From assembly GCA_948567375.1 (NCBI GenBank), contig OX419755.1, positions 75,538,931 through 75,602,930 of the forward strand: DNA of 64,000 nt, in the 5' to 3' direction. The translations under genes were made by a program, and so were the position numbers. Numbering within the stretch: the first letter of the stretch is position 1; every line of letters begins with the position of its first letter. Below, piece after piece: positions 32,969 to 45,300 of the stretch. A model generated the notes under the pieces. The model was not told the origin of the DNA, did not search any database, and was given only the letters and a program-made list of their open reading frames with translations. Origin of the DNA: Lunularia cruciata. Taxonomy: Eukaryota > Streptophyta > Marchantiopsida > Lunulariales > Lunulariaceae.

Positions 32969-34501
32969 TTTGCCTCCTTTTTGCGAACCCGATCGCCAAC
33001 GAAATGGGATCTTCTACTTCTCTGTTCTAAACAGCGTTGCGTGCAAACTAGACCCCCAAGTTCATAATCTGCCTTCAGGCAATCCAATATTCAGGCTATA
33101 TACAAATCAGTGTGACTGATCCTACTTGAATACTTGTTGTGTACAGTTCTTCCTTGACTGCCGTTTAAGCATCTATACAGTAAACGAGCCTGACTCTCTT
33201 CTTCCATAACTTTGGAAAGTAGCACTATAAAACACAGTGGCTGAATGCCCCTCATAGTCCAAACTACGCAATACTGCAGCGGATAGTCGACATGTAGAAC
33301 TCCTAAGCGGATGGGAACAGATCCACACCAGTACTAATCAAGGAGAAGGCAGTATATAATTGTGAAAAATGTCAAGAGCTGCCTTTCTGATGGATCAATG
33401 TGGAAGGCTCATGAAAATAATCGTGTTGAGAGTAATCCGAACGATTGTTGCTCATATTGAGGAATTTACAGAGTACAAAATTTGTTGCACTTGTTGCAAG
33501 ACCCATCCCCATCGAGTTCCTGCACTCAATCTATCGAACCTGAGAGCACTTGAAAGGAACCATCTCTACTGTTCCCATGTGCTCAGCCACCACAACTGAT
33601 GTGCTCCTTTCTTCTTTGTCCATCCCAATTCTGCTCAAACAAGAAACATTGGAGCCAGTTCTTCCCTGTCTCCCTCTCTCGTTGACTCTGCCATGTCTTC
33701 CAGCACCCCAGCCACAGGACAAGCCCTTGCAAGTGTCACATGAAACGGGCAGCGACACAAACAGCATCCGAACCTTTCGCCCACATTCCTAACTAGCTCG
33801 GGCCAAATTTCTCGAGACCAATAATGTCTCTGTTTGTGTCGATCGAGATAGTAGTGTCTTCCACCCCGACAACTTCCTCCATAGTTCGATGATCCATTTG
33901 TTTCTTTCTCTGTCTGTCGCTTGACAAAGTTGATAACTGGTTGTGTACGGGAGTTCCAAGGAAACAAGGAGGCACTAGCTGCATCAATTAGAAACCATTT
34001 TCTAATTATGTGAGAGCCTGGTAGACGTGACGTATGACTCGCGTCTCATCCTCTGCTTCTACCTCTGGGCTGAAAGAATTCATAGCTGGAAGTTGGACAA
34101 TTGCTTTGCTGAAACCGAAAAGCAACTCTGACCCGCTCACGTTCCGTTTGGCTTCAAGCACCTCCGTGTGGATACTCGTTTCTTTAAGTCGCAGCAGCGA
34201 ATTACAGAATCTCTTCAGTTTCACTCTCACGCCATGTTACTTCCCCGTAGTATACTATTCCTTCTCCCACCGCCTCCGAGAATCTCATCTCATCTCTTCT
34301 CGGCATCAAAGGATCACTCCTGTCCTACTTCGTAAAGATGTTTGTTTATCAACACTACCACCATTGACTTCCGAACTCTTAACTCACAGCTTTAATTCTC
34401 CAACTGCAAAGTTCGTCTTGCTCTCTCTCCTTCGACAGAAAACAACCGAATCACTCCTAGCTCTCCATTTACTCGGACTTTTGTAGAGATGTGAAACCGT
34501 G

Positions 34502-34575
34502 CATGATTTCTTTCCCAGTCTTGACACTTGACCCGTTTCATGTGACATGAAACATGATTTCTTTCCCAGTCTTGA
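34502..34575. repeat. Short direct repeat around a palindrome
   Basis: A 23-bp block, CATGATTTCTTTCCCAGTCT plus TGA, occurs at 34502-34524 and 34553-34575. Between them (34535-34553) is GTTTCATGTGACATGAAAC, a 9-bp inverted repeat about one base. It lies about 1.5 kb upstream of the F-box/kelch start. Confidence 0.8.
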
Positions 34576-37308
34576 TTTACTGTGTTGCTCCTTACTACTA
34601 CTAATTTCCTCCATCTTCTTTCCCGTTCACTTAAGACTATATCACACGCTTTATGGTGGGGCCTTGGCTGGCCGTGGCAACTGGAACAGTGCTTTATCTT
34701 TTTTGCCTGTTTTCTGTCATTCGCCTGGCAGCTGTCTGCGTGGGCAGTCAGACTTCCGTGCTACCGATACGCAATGTAGATCTGACCTTACCTGACCTGA
34801 CTTTACGATGTAGGTACTGTTGTACTGTGTACATTACCAGTAGCTGTGCTTGTCTGGGTCTCAAATTTACCCACTCTATTTACGTGAGCGTTTTGGGTCG
34901 GTCCACCAACAGCCCAGCTCACCCGACCTTCTTCCATTTTGAAATGTTTACTATAATTACCATGTCACGCCTTTGAGAACTTGGAGGAAGAAAGGCCAGA
35001 TACCAAAGAGATCTCATGTTTACGTTGATTGCTCCTATGTCGAGACTTACTTAACTTAGATCAAGAAAGGCCATAAAACGAGGACTCAAACGAAAGCATT
35101 TTGGAACGAAATTCAACCATCATTTGTACACTTCTGTAAGATCTTCTTTCTTTTCACGGTGAATCCCAAAGATGACAACTGCATATCTAATTTTGGGGAC
35201 AAGCTGATCTGAGGACCAAAACTGGTTGTAGCTATAAACTTGTGGCAAGAACACTTTCAACTTGATCATTTTCGAAACTTGATCCATGCAAGTCAATAAC
35301 TTTATCTTGATGAAAAAATAGGTTAGGTAATTCCAATCAGATTACTTATGTCAAATCTAAGTCCCTGAAATATTCATTGAAGAGAGAATCCATCGCCATT
35401 GATGATCATGATGATACGTCAAGGAATGAAAGTGCACCAGTTTATAACCAAGACTGTCAGTTCGTCCTTTAAATTTATATTCTCAAAACCCATTTAGTAA
35501 AGTGAAGAGTCCCTCGCACAACGCATCATTGTACTTGTTCCTCTCCACTTTCACAGCTGCTATCCCCTTGAACCTAAAACCACCAACGCTGCAAACCTGG
35601 TATTATATGTCAGCCTTTTGGTTGGCAATCATCTCTGGTGCATGAAACTATTGAGTAGGTTAGTCAGAGCTCATCCACATTCTTCATCTGCGTCACGATA
35701 ACTTCTCAATCCTTTGGATTCTTGTAGTCGTAAAAATTCTCTTCTCATGGTATATATCTTAGGCATACCCTCATGGATACGTGTGGGTATGCTTCAGATA
35801 ATACATGCCCAAAGCATTCAGAGACAGGCTCTTAAAGCTAGATAATTCTATCTTCTAGCCTCGATTTTTTCTCCTATCCAGATTATAGGACGTCCCAATT
35901 GGTAAGGAAATTTCTTGCTTGAATATGGGGTGTTCATCGATAGTTGACGACTATTATAACCATTCTTGACCATGCATGTTGAAACCACATGACAGCACTC
36001 CGACAACCTCATGTCTACTTTCAAAACCTTGCTTTCAACAAGAAGCTGAAGAGAAGTGATGATCACACAACATTACAATCGGAAGTTCAACAATAAGTTC
36101 AAAGTGAGCTCGTGATTGTAATAATTTAAGTACTGAAAAGTGATCCGGACGAGAATATCTTTCTGGGTATGTTTTTATAACCACAAAGACAGATCCTACA
36201 GTGTAACCGATGATTATTCTCTCCACGTACGTCATATACCTAACCATCAGTGTGAAGACTTTACTTGCAAGAATGTTGACAATTGAGTCAAGAAGCCTGT
36301 CAAATGAGCGCTATTGACCGTGCTACTCACTAAATTTCAATATTTAGTAAGTGTTTCCTCACATACTAGAGTTTTTCCACGAGAGTCGACTTGCCATCAA
36401 AGCTTTACACTTTAGTCGAAGTAGTCTACAAATTATTGTAGCCATTAGACTTTCGATTAAAGGTAGTTACAATAGTCGGTGCTGGGTGTGGAGCAAGACA
36501 AGTTTCACAATCAGGCATCGCTGCTTTGTTCCACGGGGGTAAGAAATGAGAACCTTGAGATGAGATTTCTGATTACCCTCTTTACACATGTTTCGCCAAG
36601 TGGGGAGTTTAATTTTGAAACCACTCAAGTACCTCAATCAACAATCTTTGTCCTACACAAGAAGGTGCATGATTTGCTCGACGTAGCTCGAGATATACGA
36701 CTTACTCAATGACAAAGGAAACGGGACAAAGTGAGAACTTAATCAACCAAAGATTCTCAACTGTAGCCCGTTTGAAATCTACATCGCCGTCTCCTGTACC
36801 GTAGGTGCTCCAGTTCTCGAGTCGACGCATAAACAGTAGTAGTGGGTCTTCTTTATCATGACAAACACCACATTTCAATGAAATTTTACCGCGTAGTACT
36901 CCCGGTATATCTCTTGATTAGATGTTTTAGATTGTTACTTTGTAACGAGCTCAACCCTCAAATTGACTCACTGCTCGAAGGCACTGCATTCGTCTTCGTG
37001 CATGATTGCCGTCCTCATGTACAGGATCACAGCATGCATGTGAGGGATCAGCCACCGCTCCGGAAGTGAACAGCGATCTGCTGTAGCCTTAATCTCTTCA
37101 AGACGACTCATTTCGAAGTTGATTGCTCCTGACAGTGGATATTTAGATGTACACCGCGTAATGAGTAGATAGATACCACTATACATCTGTTCCGGTCATT
37201 ACTTCTCTCGATATTTAAATACTCAATACTGTACTGTAACATCCTCCTTAAAGATCTATCTGATCATAGCAAGAGAATTCATTTACTACCCGTAGGTTCG
37301 ATTCCACA

Positions 37309-37336
37309 GTTCACTCACTCATTCACTCACTCATTC
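37309..37336. repeat. ACTC/ATTC short tandem repeat
   Basis: Seven tetranucleotide steps alternating ACTC and ATTC (TCACTCACTCATTCACTCAC and on). It lies near the right border of the gene island. Confidence 0.8.
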
Positions 37337-37369
37337 CGGAGCGGGTCCCCGGGAGAGCTTTACGTACGA

Positions 37370-37650
37370 GAGTTGACACAAAAGGGAGTTTCAATTCGCC
37401 TCAAATTCGGTAACAAAACTTCAAAATGTTTAAGGGGTGTTTTCTGTATGGGTTGCATGGAGCGAACGGGAATGTGTTTTTATCAATGTTTATAAATTAC
37501 AAAAAATTATAATAATATTTTTTTCCCACAATTTGGTCTAAATTTCACTAGAGTTGATACATTAGGGGTTTCGACTCGCCTGACTCAAAATTCAATGACT
37601 CCATTAAGTTTAAAAGTGTGTTACACAGTGTTCCATCAAGTTACTTGTAA
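37370..37650. repeat. Diverged direct duplication, about 180-bp period
   Basis: GAGTTGACACAAAAGGGAGT near 37371, followed by TTCAATTCGCCT and AAAACTTCAA, recurs near 37552 as GAGTTGATACATTAGGGGT with TTCGACTCGCCT and AAAATTCAA. Both units continue into a GTTTAA...GGTGTTTT/GTGTGTT block. It marks the switch from gene-like to AT-rich DNA. Confidence 0.6.
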
Positions 37651-40600
37651 ATTTTGTAAATTGCTCCATCACATTGTTTTGTATTGTATTGAAGTAATCC
37701 CTTAATAAACGAAATTCTTCATATTATAGGTTCAATTTTCAGGAAATTTTAATATAAAAAATTACAAATTCATTTAGTTTTATATCAGGTTATCTTATCC
37801 CGTTAACATTTCCAATTCTATATATTTCCCAATGGATACCATATATTTCCATAGTGATCCGTAATTTCGAATATTGAAAAGCTTTAATGCTTTTGTCCAG
37901 CTTTTGAGCATTCAAACAACGTCAAGTTATAATGCGGTCATAGGAATGGTTCTTTAAGACTGTTTATAGCTATAGTTCATGATGGAGTACTCTAAAATTT
38001 ACCAACTTGTCCATTGATTATATTTTTAATAACACTTTTAAAACTAGTAACTTATATATTGACAAATTTTGATCATTCTGATGTCCTAATATATATGAAA
38101 AATAATCCCAAGTTGTTAAAAGTACTCGAAGTTGATGTTAACAAGTTCTTTACTAGCTATTTCATTTTTCAAGAATCTCATTTGATCAAGATAAGATAAG
38201 AAGATATCTGGCGGTTCAATTTCCTTTCAAAAATACTTTGAATTGGAAACTCAAGCATTACATTCTAAGGTACAGTTTACCAAGAGAAAATTCCTCAAAA
38301 ATTCAAGGTGTAGAAAAGGAAGCTTTATCTCTAGAAAAATCTTTCATTTTAGGTATCAACTTATAATGCATTGTAAGTACTACTAGAATGAATATCCACT
38401 GATAATAACCAAAAATCATTTAGTATTCTTGGTGTAAGATTTTATTGTTTTTGGTCTTCAAAGATATTATATGATGAAAAGATATTAATAAATTCTCATC
38501 TTAATTATAAAATGACAGTAACTTATAATTTTTTCACACTTTTAGTCTAAGTCTTTGGACCATAATCTTACCTATCACAATAAATTTATCATTTTTATCC
38601 ACAAAAGAAAGAAAATCAAGTGAAGATCTAATCCATTTCATATATGGCTCTCTACTATAGCAAGCAATAAAAGCTTAAGAAATCAAAAAATTTGTATGAA
38701 AATATGTAATCTTTATTCTACTATCCTTTCTTCATATAAAATATATACAATTAATGAAAAGTATACATAATCCCTCACTTAATCTAAGCATCAAACTCCT
38801 CGGTGTCCTCTTGAACTCACTCTTCCTCTCCTTACTTTACTTGTCAGCAGGAACCTCCCTCGTGGATCAACTTATAACCTTTCTCTAACCTCCACAGAAA
38901 AACACTATACCCTTGTTTGGAGTATTCTCATCTCAATAAGCTAAATGCTAACATCTTTGACATGTATAGATATTGTAGTTTATCTTATAAGTCTTAGTAC
39001 ACAAAGCTAAACATCATCACCTTTATATTACCGAAGGTCTCCCTTGATGAGAACACAATGATACTTTGTAATTTTGAATAAACTTAGGTCTTTCAAGGAA
39101 CATGAGCCTTGGATAAGGTAGTTTTAGGCAAATTTTATATCAATATGGATAATTTCAGATGTGTTTAAGCATACAACATATGCCTTGATGTATGCATCAA
39201 GTAACTCCAACCAATTCAACAAATTTTAGGCCCGGAGGCGATAACCTCATGTCTCAAAATAAGAAACATTATACAGTTTAGGCAATTTTAGACAATTGCA
39301 ATGCATTTAGAACTATTTTATATTCCCTTATAACATTTTTTGCCTCTCTACATAAATCATTTTAATTTTTATAAAATAGATGAAAATAAATTTCACCTTG
39401 AAGTTTATAAGTTTACATCTCAACATGATACCCTAGTTTTTCCATTCAAATATGATATATTTGAGACAAAATATTTCTTAGAAGGTGAATTAATTCCTAG
39501 TTGTTACTATTTGGTAATATTTGAAACATTTTTCTTCTTTATAATTTAACCAAAAATTTTTGTGGATGAATTAAAATATACATGCATGTAAAATAAATAA
39601 TCTAATGCTTTGGAAATATACCAAGTGGTTAAGAAAAATATGATGCATGTTTCTCCACTTTCTAACGACAACGAAATACTCTCTGAAGAAAAATCACTTT
39701 ACACGAAGAAATTTACCAAATGTATTCTTTTCATTTTGACTTGGCTGTGCTGTCCAAGGTTGGTAGAGGACCAATATTACTTATTGTTTCATCAAGGTGC
39801 GGTGAGAGAGATTCTAATCTTATACCAATTATTGGACCTTTTATTAGCTCAAAGCTTGCTCCAATAGTTTAGAGTAAATAAAGCGACTTCATTGAGTTTG
39901 CTCAATACAGAGAAACATGATCGCAATTAACCGAATCGTGTTTTAGAGATAGGGAAATATCCTACAAATTCTAAACTAGCTACATTTATGTTGCAAGTTC
40001 TTAAATTAGCATTTACTCTGTAGATCCCCTTACGATTTAAAATGATATCATTACGATAGTATAATGATTGAAGGGAAAATCATTGCCACGATTAATAAGA
40101 CAAAACATGAAAACCTGGACCAGGTCGACTCAAGAAATAACCAGGTCGAGGGTTGGAATGGCTGGAAAACAAGCTAAAAAAGACGAAGAGTTTAACCAAC
40201 ATTCAAGATTGAAGCATTTATTGAACTCTTGGGAAATTGAAAAATATATCAATATTTTTCAATTAAGCTAGTTTTACTCAATACAGCAAACAGAAAAGAG
40301 TTTGTAGTTCCAAATGTTGGGATGCTGCAGAATACTCCTCAAATCTATGAATATAAAGATTTTATAAAAACTCGTGAAAAAGCTCCTTTACTTACCCAAG
40401 AAAAGTTGAGACAAGTTATTCTAAAATCTATAAAACTTTCATGCATTCATAAGGATAAGAGTTTCAAGTATACGCTATTATTCTCACAAGTGCAAAACAT
40501 GTAAAATGACATACCCCACATCCATTCAAAGAGTAGGTAGACAGCGCTTCGAGTCTATATGTTTTCGTTTCTTATTTCGAAGCCTGCTATAAGCACTTTT

Positions 40601-41735
40601 AAGACAACTTCCCCGCAAATCTGTGATCGTATCAAATTTGAGTTCTGCATGCTTTTGGGTTTAGCCAGCTCTTCCTCCTGGACATGTCAGGATCCATCTA
40701 GGCTGATGATATGAATTCATAGTGTGCTTGAGAGTGTCCTTTTTGTTTACCTGTTTCCCACACTTATCTGCAAGAAAACGTCGATGGGCTGTATTCCTTC
40801 TAATTTTTGTGTTTTCAGAAACTTCGTTGAGAACTGGTTCCTAAACATTTTGGTCTTTATGGATGCAGTAATTCACATAAGAGTTTGTAAAATTTAAAGT
40901 AAGATTATAAAAAAGTTCCTTACTTTAATTTTGGGATCGAATGCCTCATTAATTGTGCTGGCGCTCTTGTAGAGGAGCGGCAACAAAATATCCCCTAACA
41001 ACAGTTTGAGATACATCTTAATGGGGACAATAAATTTATATTTGGGAGTTGGAAGCTCTATATGGAAATGGTATAGAGAATATCACCAAAACCAAAAACG
41101 TTTTGCGTGGAAAGTTAGTTTTATAAAACGATACTTAGAATTAAAAGTTTATAAGCATCATGCTCAACAACCAGTCAAACTTGGCATGGCAAGTCGTAGA
41201 CAATGTGAACTTTGAGAAGATCTATAGACTTTCATATCTACTTATAGTCTTTAACCTCATTAGTAAAACCAGGAAAAGTGGTTTAAGGTTTCTGCGGGGT
41301 CCATTTCCATCATACATATTATAGAAAACACCAACTCTTTCTACTTACAAGATAAAAAGAACTTTCACTCCACCTTATATCACCATGTGCACGTAGGAAG
41401 AAAGGTCGGAGGATAAATCAGATATATTTCAGTTTTTATACTATTATATAGTATTTGAATTCTAAGAGAAGTCTTAGTCCAACTTTAAAGTATTTAATTT
41501 TTTCCCATTGAACATTTATCTTTCTCTTCTAACCCTCTCAAGTTAAAAAGATTAATTGCTTAGAAAACTTCTTTCAAGTTAGAAATTTTTTCTCATTATT
41601 CGGAGAGAGATTTAAAAAATAAAAAACTTACATTTCGGTGCGACATTTCGGTGCCTAACATGATAAGCTCTTCCCATCCTTCGTTTTTCCTATGCGGTCG
41701 CCTTTCCTTTCTTGTTTCCTTTCTGTTGTTAACCC
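37651..41735. other. Unassigned AT-rich stretch
   Basis: About 4 kb without a match I trust. Plus-strand open stretches at 38014-38199, 39340-39549, 39610-39867, 40322-40504 and 41006-41215 are spaced like pieces of a decayed coding element, but none shows a diagnostic motif. I looked for reverse transcriptase, integrase, transposase and organelle gene signatures in them and found none. Confidence 0.4.
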
Positions 41736-41784
41736 TCTCTTAACCATAGTTGGAAACCAATCGGTGACAACTATGGTTAAGAGA
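41736..41784. repeat. Perfect 17-bp inverted repeat (hairpin)
   Basis: TCTCTTAACCATAGTTG at 41736-41752 and its exact complement at 41768-41784, with a 15-base loop. It could be the edge of a small transposon, a structured RNA or chance. No TIR-type target duplication was seen beside it. Confidence 0.85.
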
Positions 41785-41917
41785 ACATCACTCGGGTAAA
41801 CAGAGACGCTAGCTTACCAAACGCTAACAACCAACCAAACCTCTAACATATGGTTTGTGGGAAACCATACAGTAAAGTAATACTATACACCTAAAGCATT
41901 CTTGTCGTTTCTTTCAG

Positions 41918-42061
41918 GACATTGAAGATTCTGTCAGGAATGAACACTCATGCGCAACCGAGGACGTAAAGAGAACTTGTGTTCTGATCGGGAAGCTTAA
42001 AGGTCCCACATGGCTATTACATGCGGATGACATTCAATCTATACGTGTGAAGATCAGGGGG
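41918..42061 (+). pseudogene. Exon-like island, 48 codons, gene unknown
   Basis: Bounded by a good acceptor (CGTTTCTTTCAG|GAC) and donor (GGGG|GTAAGA), 144 bp, open in one frame (DIEDSVRNEH ... VLIGKLKGPTWLL ... SIRVKIRG) and in phase 0 at both ends. A second acceptor, TTCTCAG at 42306-42312, would add a short last exon (LSSKTLREVNSIW, stop ending 42354). I do not recognise the protein and see no upstream exons. It is either a gene fragment carried by a transposon or part of a real gene whose other exons I cannot see. Confidence 0.4.
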
Positions 42062-45000
42062 GTAAGATAGTTTAGCTTTGTATGTCCGTCCGGGAATGAT
42101 AAGTAATTATAAAGATAGTTTCCCGCAAAACACGACTGTTGCGGAAAGTGTAAACATCATAAAATCTCCACCATGTAACGTTCCTGGAGATTGTGAATGT
42201 TTCACTCCTAGTTAGTTGCTGAACAAGAAAATTGTAAACAATCCTCACTAGTACTTACCATCATCAATCGTGAGAGTATATCATTCTCATGTTGTTTGTC
42301 AGTCCTTCTCAGCTATCGTCCAAAACACTACGAGAAGTGAACAGCATTTGGTGACATGTTGCAACATGTTCATATTAAGAAAGCAGCATGTCTGAATGTC
42401 CTGCATGTCCATAAAGAGAAATGGTCTCAGGTTGAGCGTACGAGTTGGCTTATTTAGCTTGGTAGAAAGAGAAAGGCGACCACGGTGGGAAGACCCATCA
42501 CATCAAGCAGTACAAGGGGGAGATAAAAGAGGTAAAATGAAGCTAAGCCCCAACAAATAAGTCATAATAAAGAAATAAATAATAAAGGTAAAAACAGCGT
42601 GGTAGAAATAAGTTAAACGCGGTGCACGTAGGTTAACAAGAACGACGGAAACCATCAAGAAAAAAATCTAAGTAGTAACATAAGCACAACTCTAATATTA
42701 GGAACGAGAGATCTATGGCAATGTATTTATAATATTAGAATGATTAGAGTTATGTATCTAAACATAATGGTGGAATACTCTCTAATGAAACATCATCTTG
42801 TGAGATTGTTCTCATGTGTATTTACACTAGCAAGTGCTCTCATAAGAGCAATGAATATCCACTTTATGAAGGTGAAAGTGATATATGTATGTTTAGTATG
42901 GTATGGTCTTGCACAATCTAACAAAATGTCAAATGCTATATCCACAACTCAATATAATTCTAAAGCTAGATGAGCAAAGATGTTCCTCTCCGCATACTCC
43001 CATACTTGAACATTTAAGCTAATTGCTACTCTACTTGCCCCCACATCCAAGACGATGAATAGTCACTCCCTCCAAACTGCAAATTGCATCATGTGTGGGA
43101 TCCGGAATCATGACATCCATTACTATTACTTTATCATTTTGGATTATATACAAGTCTAGTCTAATTCATGCATTTGCAATGCATACCAATGTTCCCTAGA
43201 AGTGAACTATCCACTCTCTTATGCTATCAAAAACATCATATCCTTGATAGTATTATGGATAGTTATCCTCTATCTTCCAAATATCAACAACCCATAGACC
43301 TATTGCATCTAAGATAGAACCATATTTAGAAGTGAATTTAAAGATGTAGATATGTGAACCAAGCCTAAAAAGAACCTCATCAATGTAGAGAATGTAGAGA
43401 ATGTAAGTCAAAATACCCTAGTACAAGGTTAAGCTAGGATCCAATAGTCTACATCTTTGCATAAAAAAGAGCTTATACATTCCTTAGTAGCACAAGGAAT
43501 GGATGTATCAACTAGAAGAAAATGTAGAGCATGCTAGACTTAATGATCCATCAAATAAGACTACAAACCCCTAATCCAATCTTAAGACAAAAAGCTAAAG
43601 GATGGAATATCATCTTGTGCTTAGGGGACAGCACATGTCTTGTTGGTTGCAATAGTACTTGGAGACGAAAGGTTTTTCTTTGACCTCCATTACTTACATC
43701 TATGAGATTGGTCTATCAATAAACATAAACAAGAGAAAATCAAGTTGCAAAAAGTGCACAACTACTAAAAAAGCTATAAATAGTGTCTACTCCATACAAA
43801 ATTTGTAAAGATGAATATTTATGAAGCAAGCCCTCCATCACATACTAAAAATTTCATGGATTAATACCAAAGACTTCCATGATCTTCCTATCAATGGCTC
43901 CAAACATGATAAGCAAGTTAAAGAAGGAAGTGCAAAGTAGTTAGATTTGTCAACAAACAATATACAAGAGAGTATACCATATACCACCTATGTGCACTAG
44001 TAGAGGAAGGTCATCCATATGAAGATATCCTCTACAAGGGCAATGTCTAAGTAGCATGCAACAAACTACTCAAACCATATTGGCATTCCAAGAATACATT
44101 AGCAATTTGTAGGTATAATGCACTTTTAGGAAGCTCAAGTTCACAAAGAAAACCTAAAGGTGATATTGTGCATATATACATTGCTACACAACATACATTG
44201 ATATCAATATCATACACTATAGAAGCAAAACTCATACATAAATTCATACATGAACTCTAAAGACCCATAATAACCAATCAATTACAACTCAAAAAATCAA
44301 GTCTCCAATCTGAACACTTGATACTCAATATACACTACCAACAAGCCATGATCACATTGTCAAGCCACAACCATTCTAGCTAAGAGTAGCCACACCCATC
44401 CTAGCTACTCCTTCTAAAGCAGCCAAGAATCCAACCCTAAAGGCACATATGATGATGCAAAAGGAAGCTTCAATGAGGTAATTAGTCAACCTAATACCAT
44501 ATCTAGCCGCCACTAAGTAGTCCTTGAGCAACAACTTATAACACAATGACCATCAAAACTAACACTCTAACATCCTAGCAAATGAGATTTGGCACTAAAA
44601 ATGTTATGATACATGTTATGCTTATATAAATCACTATACAACATACATTTCTATCAACATCATACACTATAGAAGCACAACTCATATAGAAAGTCACACA
44701 TGAAATCCAAAGACCCAAAATTTGCTTCTCTAGTTGGTGGTTAGGTCTCTCTAACTATAGGTAGCCATCTATTCCAAGTATATGATAAGCCCTAAAGTGA
44801 GCAAAGATTAGGAGGTCAGGTGTTATCAAACCCCATTGTTAGTCACTTGTTTGCAATCCATGTCACATAAGAAGGAGTGAACTAGCTATAGTACCAAGTA
44901 CATCAAGGATGTAACCATTGCTCTCCAAGAACCATCATAAGGAGAGGTCAAACATACCATATGCCATTCCCTTGAACAATCTTCACACACCAATATGCTA

Positions 45001-45300
45001 GTAGCCCCATTTAAAGAGCCAAATAACATACATCACATGTCTATATATACCATTTCTAAGCTTAGGTCCATTGCGCCATCAATGTTTGGGAGGTTGCATG
45101 ATGCACAAATGCGCACATGATCCTTCCACAAAACACCATCACCTCTTTCCAATATAAACATTCTAAAAGGAAAATTCTTGCACACTCAAGATATTGAAGC
45201 TTGTAGTCACATCAAGAGTTATCAATGCAACTTGCTATAGATATATAAAATTACATGGATGAGACCAAAAAATCAAGGTTTTATGACCTTCCTCTCAAAT
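42062..45300. other. Unassigned AT-rich stretch with a direct repeat
   Basis: No coding match. A block of about 107 bp at 44162-44268 recurs at 44615-44720 (ATATCATACACTATAGAAGC against ACATCATACACTATAGAAGC, then CAAAGACCCA), 453 bp apart. This part lies on the 3' side of the minus-strand gypsy remnant and may include its LTR, but I could not define LTR ends. Confidence 0.45.

Larger units (their letters stand above)
32969..37369. other. Gene-island intergenic DNA
   Basis: About 4.4 kb upstream of the F-box/kelch gene with gene-like base composition and no transposon motifs. It should hold the promoter and perhaps a 5' UTR exon of that gene, but I could not place a TATA box or start site. 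Open stretches (the longest, 150 codons at 34034-34486 on the plus strand) have no motif and lie in pyrimidine-rich DNA, so I do not call them genes. Confidence 0.5.

Noticed and set aside
32444-33087. Several minus-strand ORFs of 67-76 codons overlapping exon 1 and intron 1
   Set aside because: All but the frame of exon 1 are shadows. The exon 1 frame was trimmed at its donor site.
34034-34486. 150-codon plus-strand ORF in the gene island
   Set aside because: Ser/Leu-rich, low-information composition from pyrimidine-rich DNA, no domain, no splice context. It may overlap the promoter or 5' UTR of the F-box/kelch gene on the other strand.
37291-37301. GGTTCGATTCC, a perfect tRNA B-box
   Set aside because: The bases beside it do not form a T-stem and there is no A-box at the right distance upstream, so it is neither a tRNA nor a clear SINE.
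37651-41735. Organelle DNA insertion or endogenous pararetrovirus in the AT-rich stretch
   Set aside because: No recognisable plastid or mitochondrial gene sequence and no reverse transcriptase or movement protein motif in any frame I read.
41736-41812. Helitron 3' end (hairpin then CTAG)
   Set aside because: CTAG lies 24 bases beyond the stem instead of about 10-12 and is not followed by T; the Helitron gene is 26 kb away.
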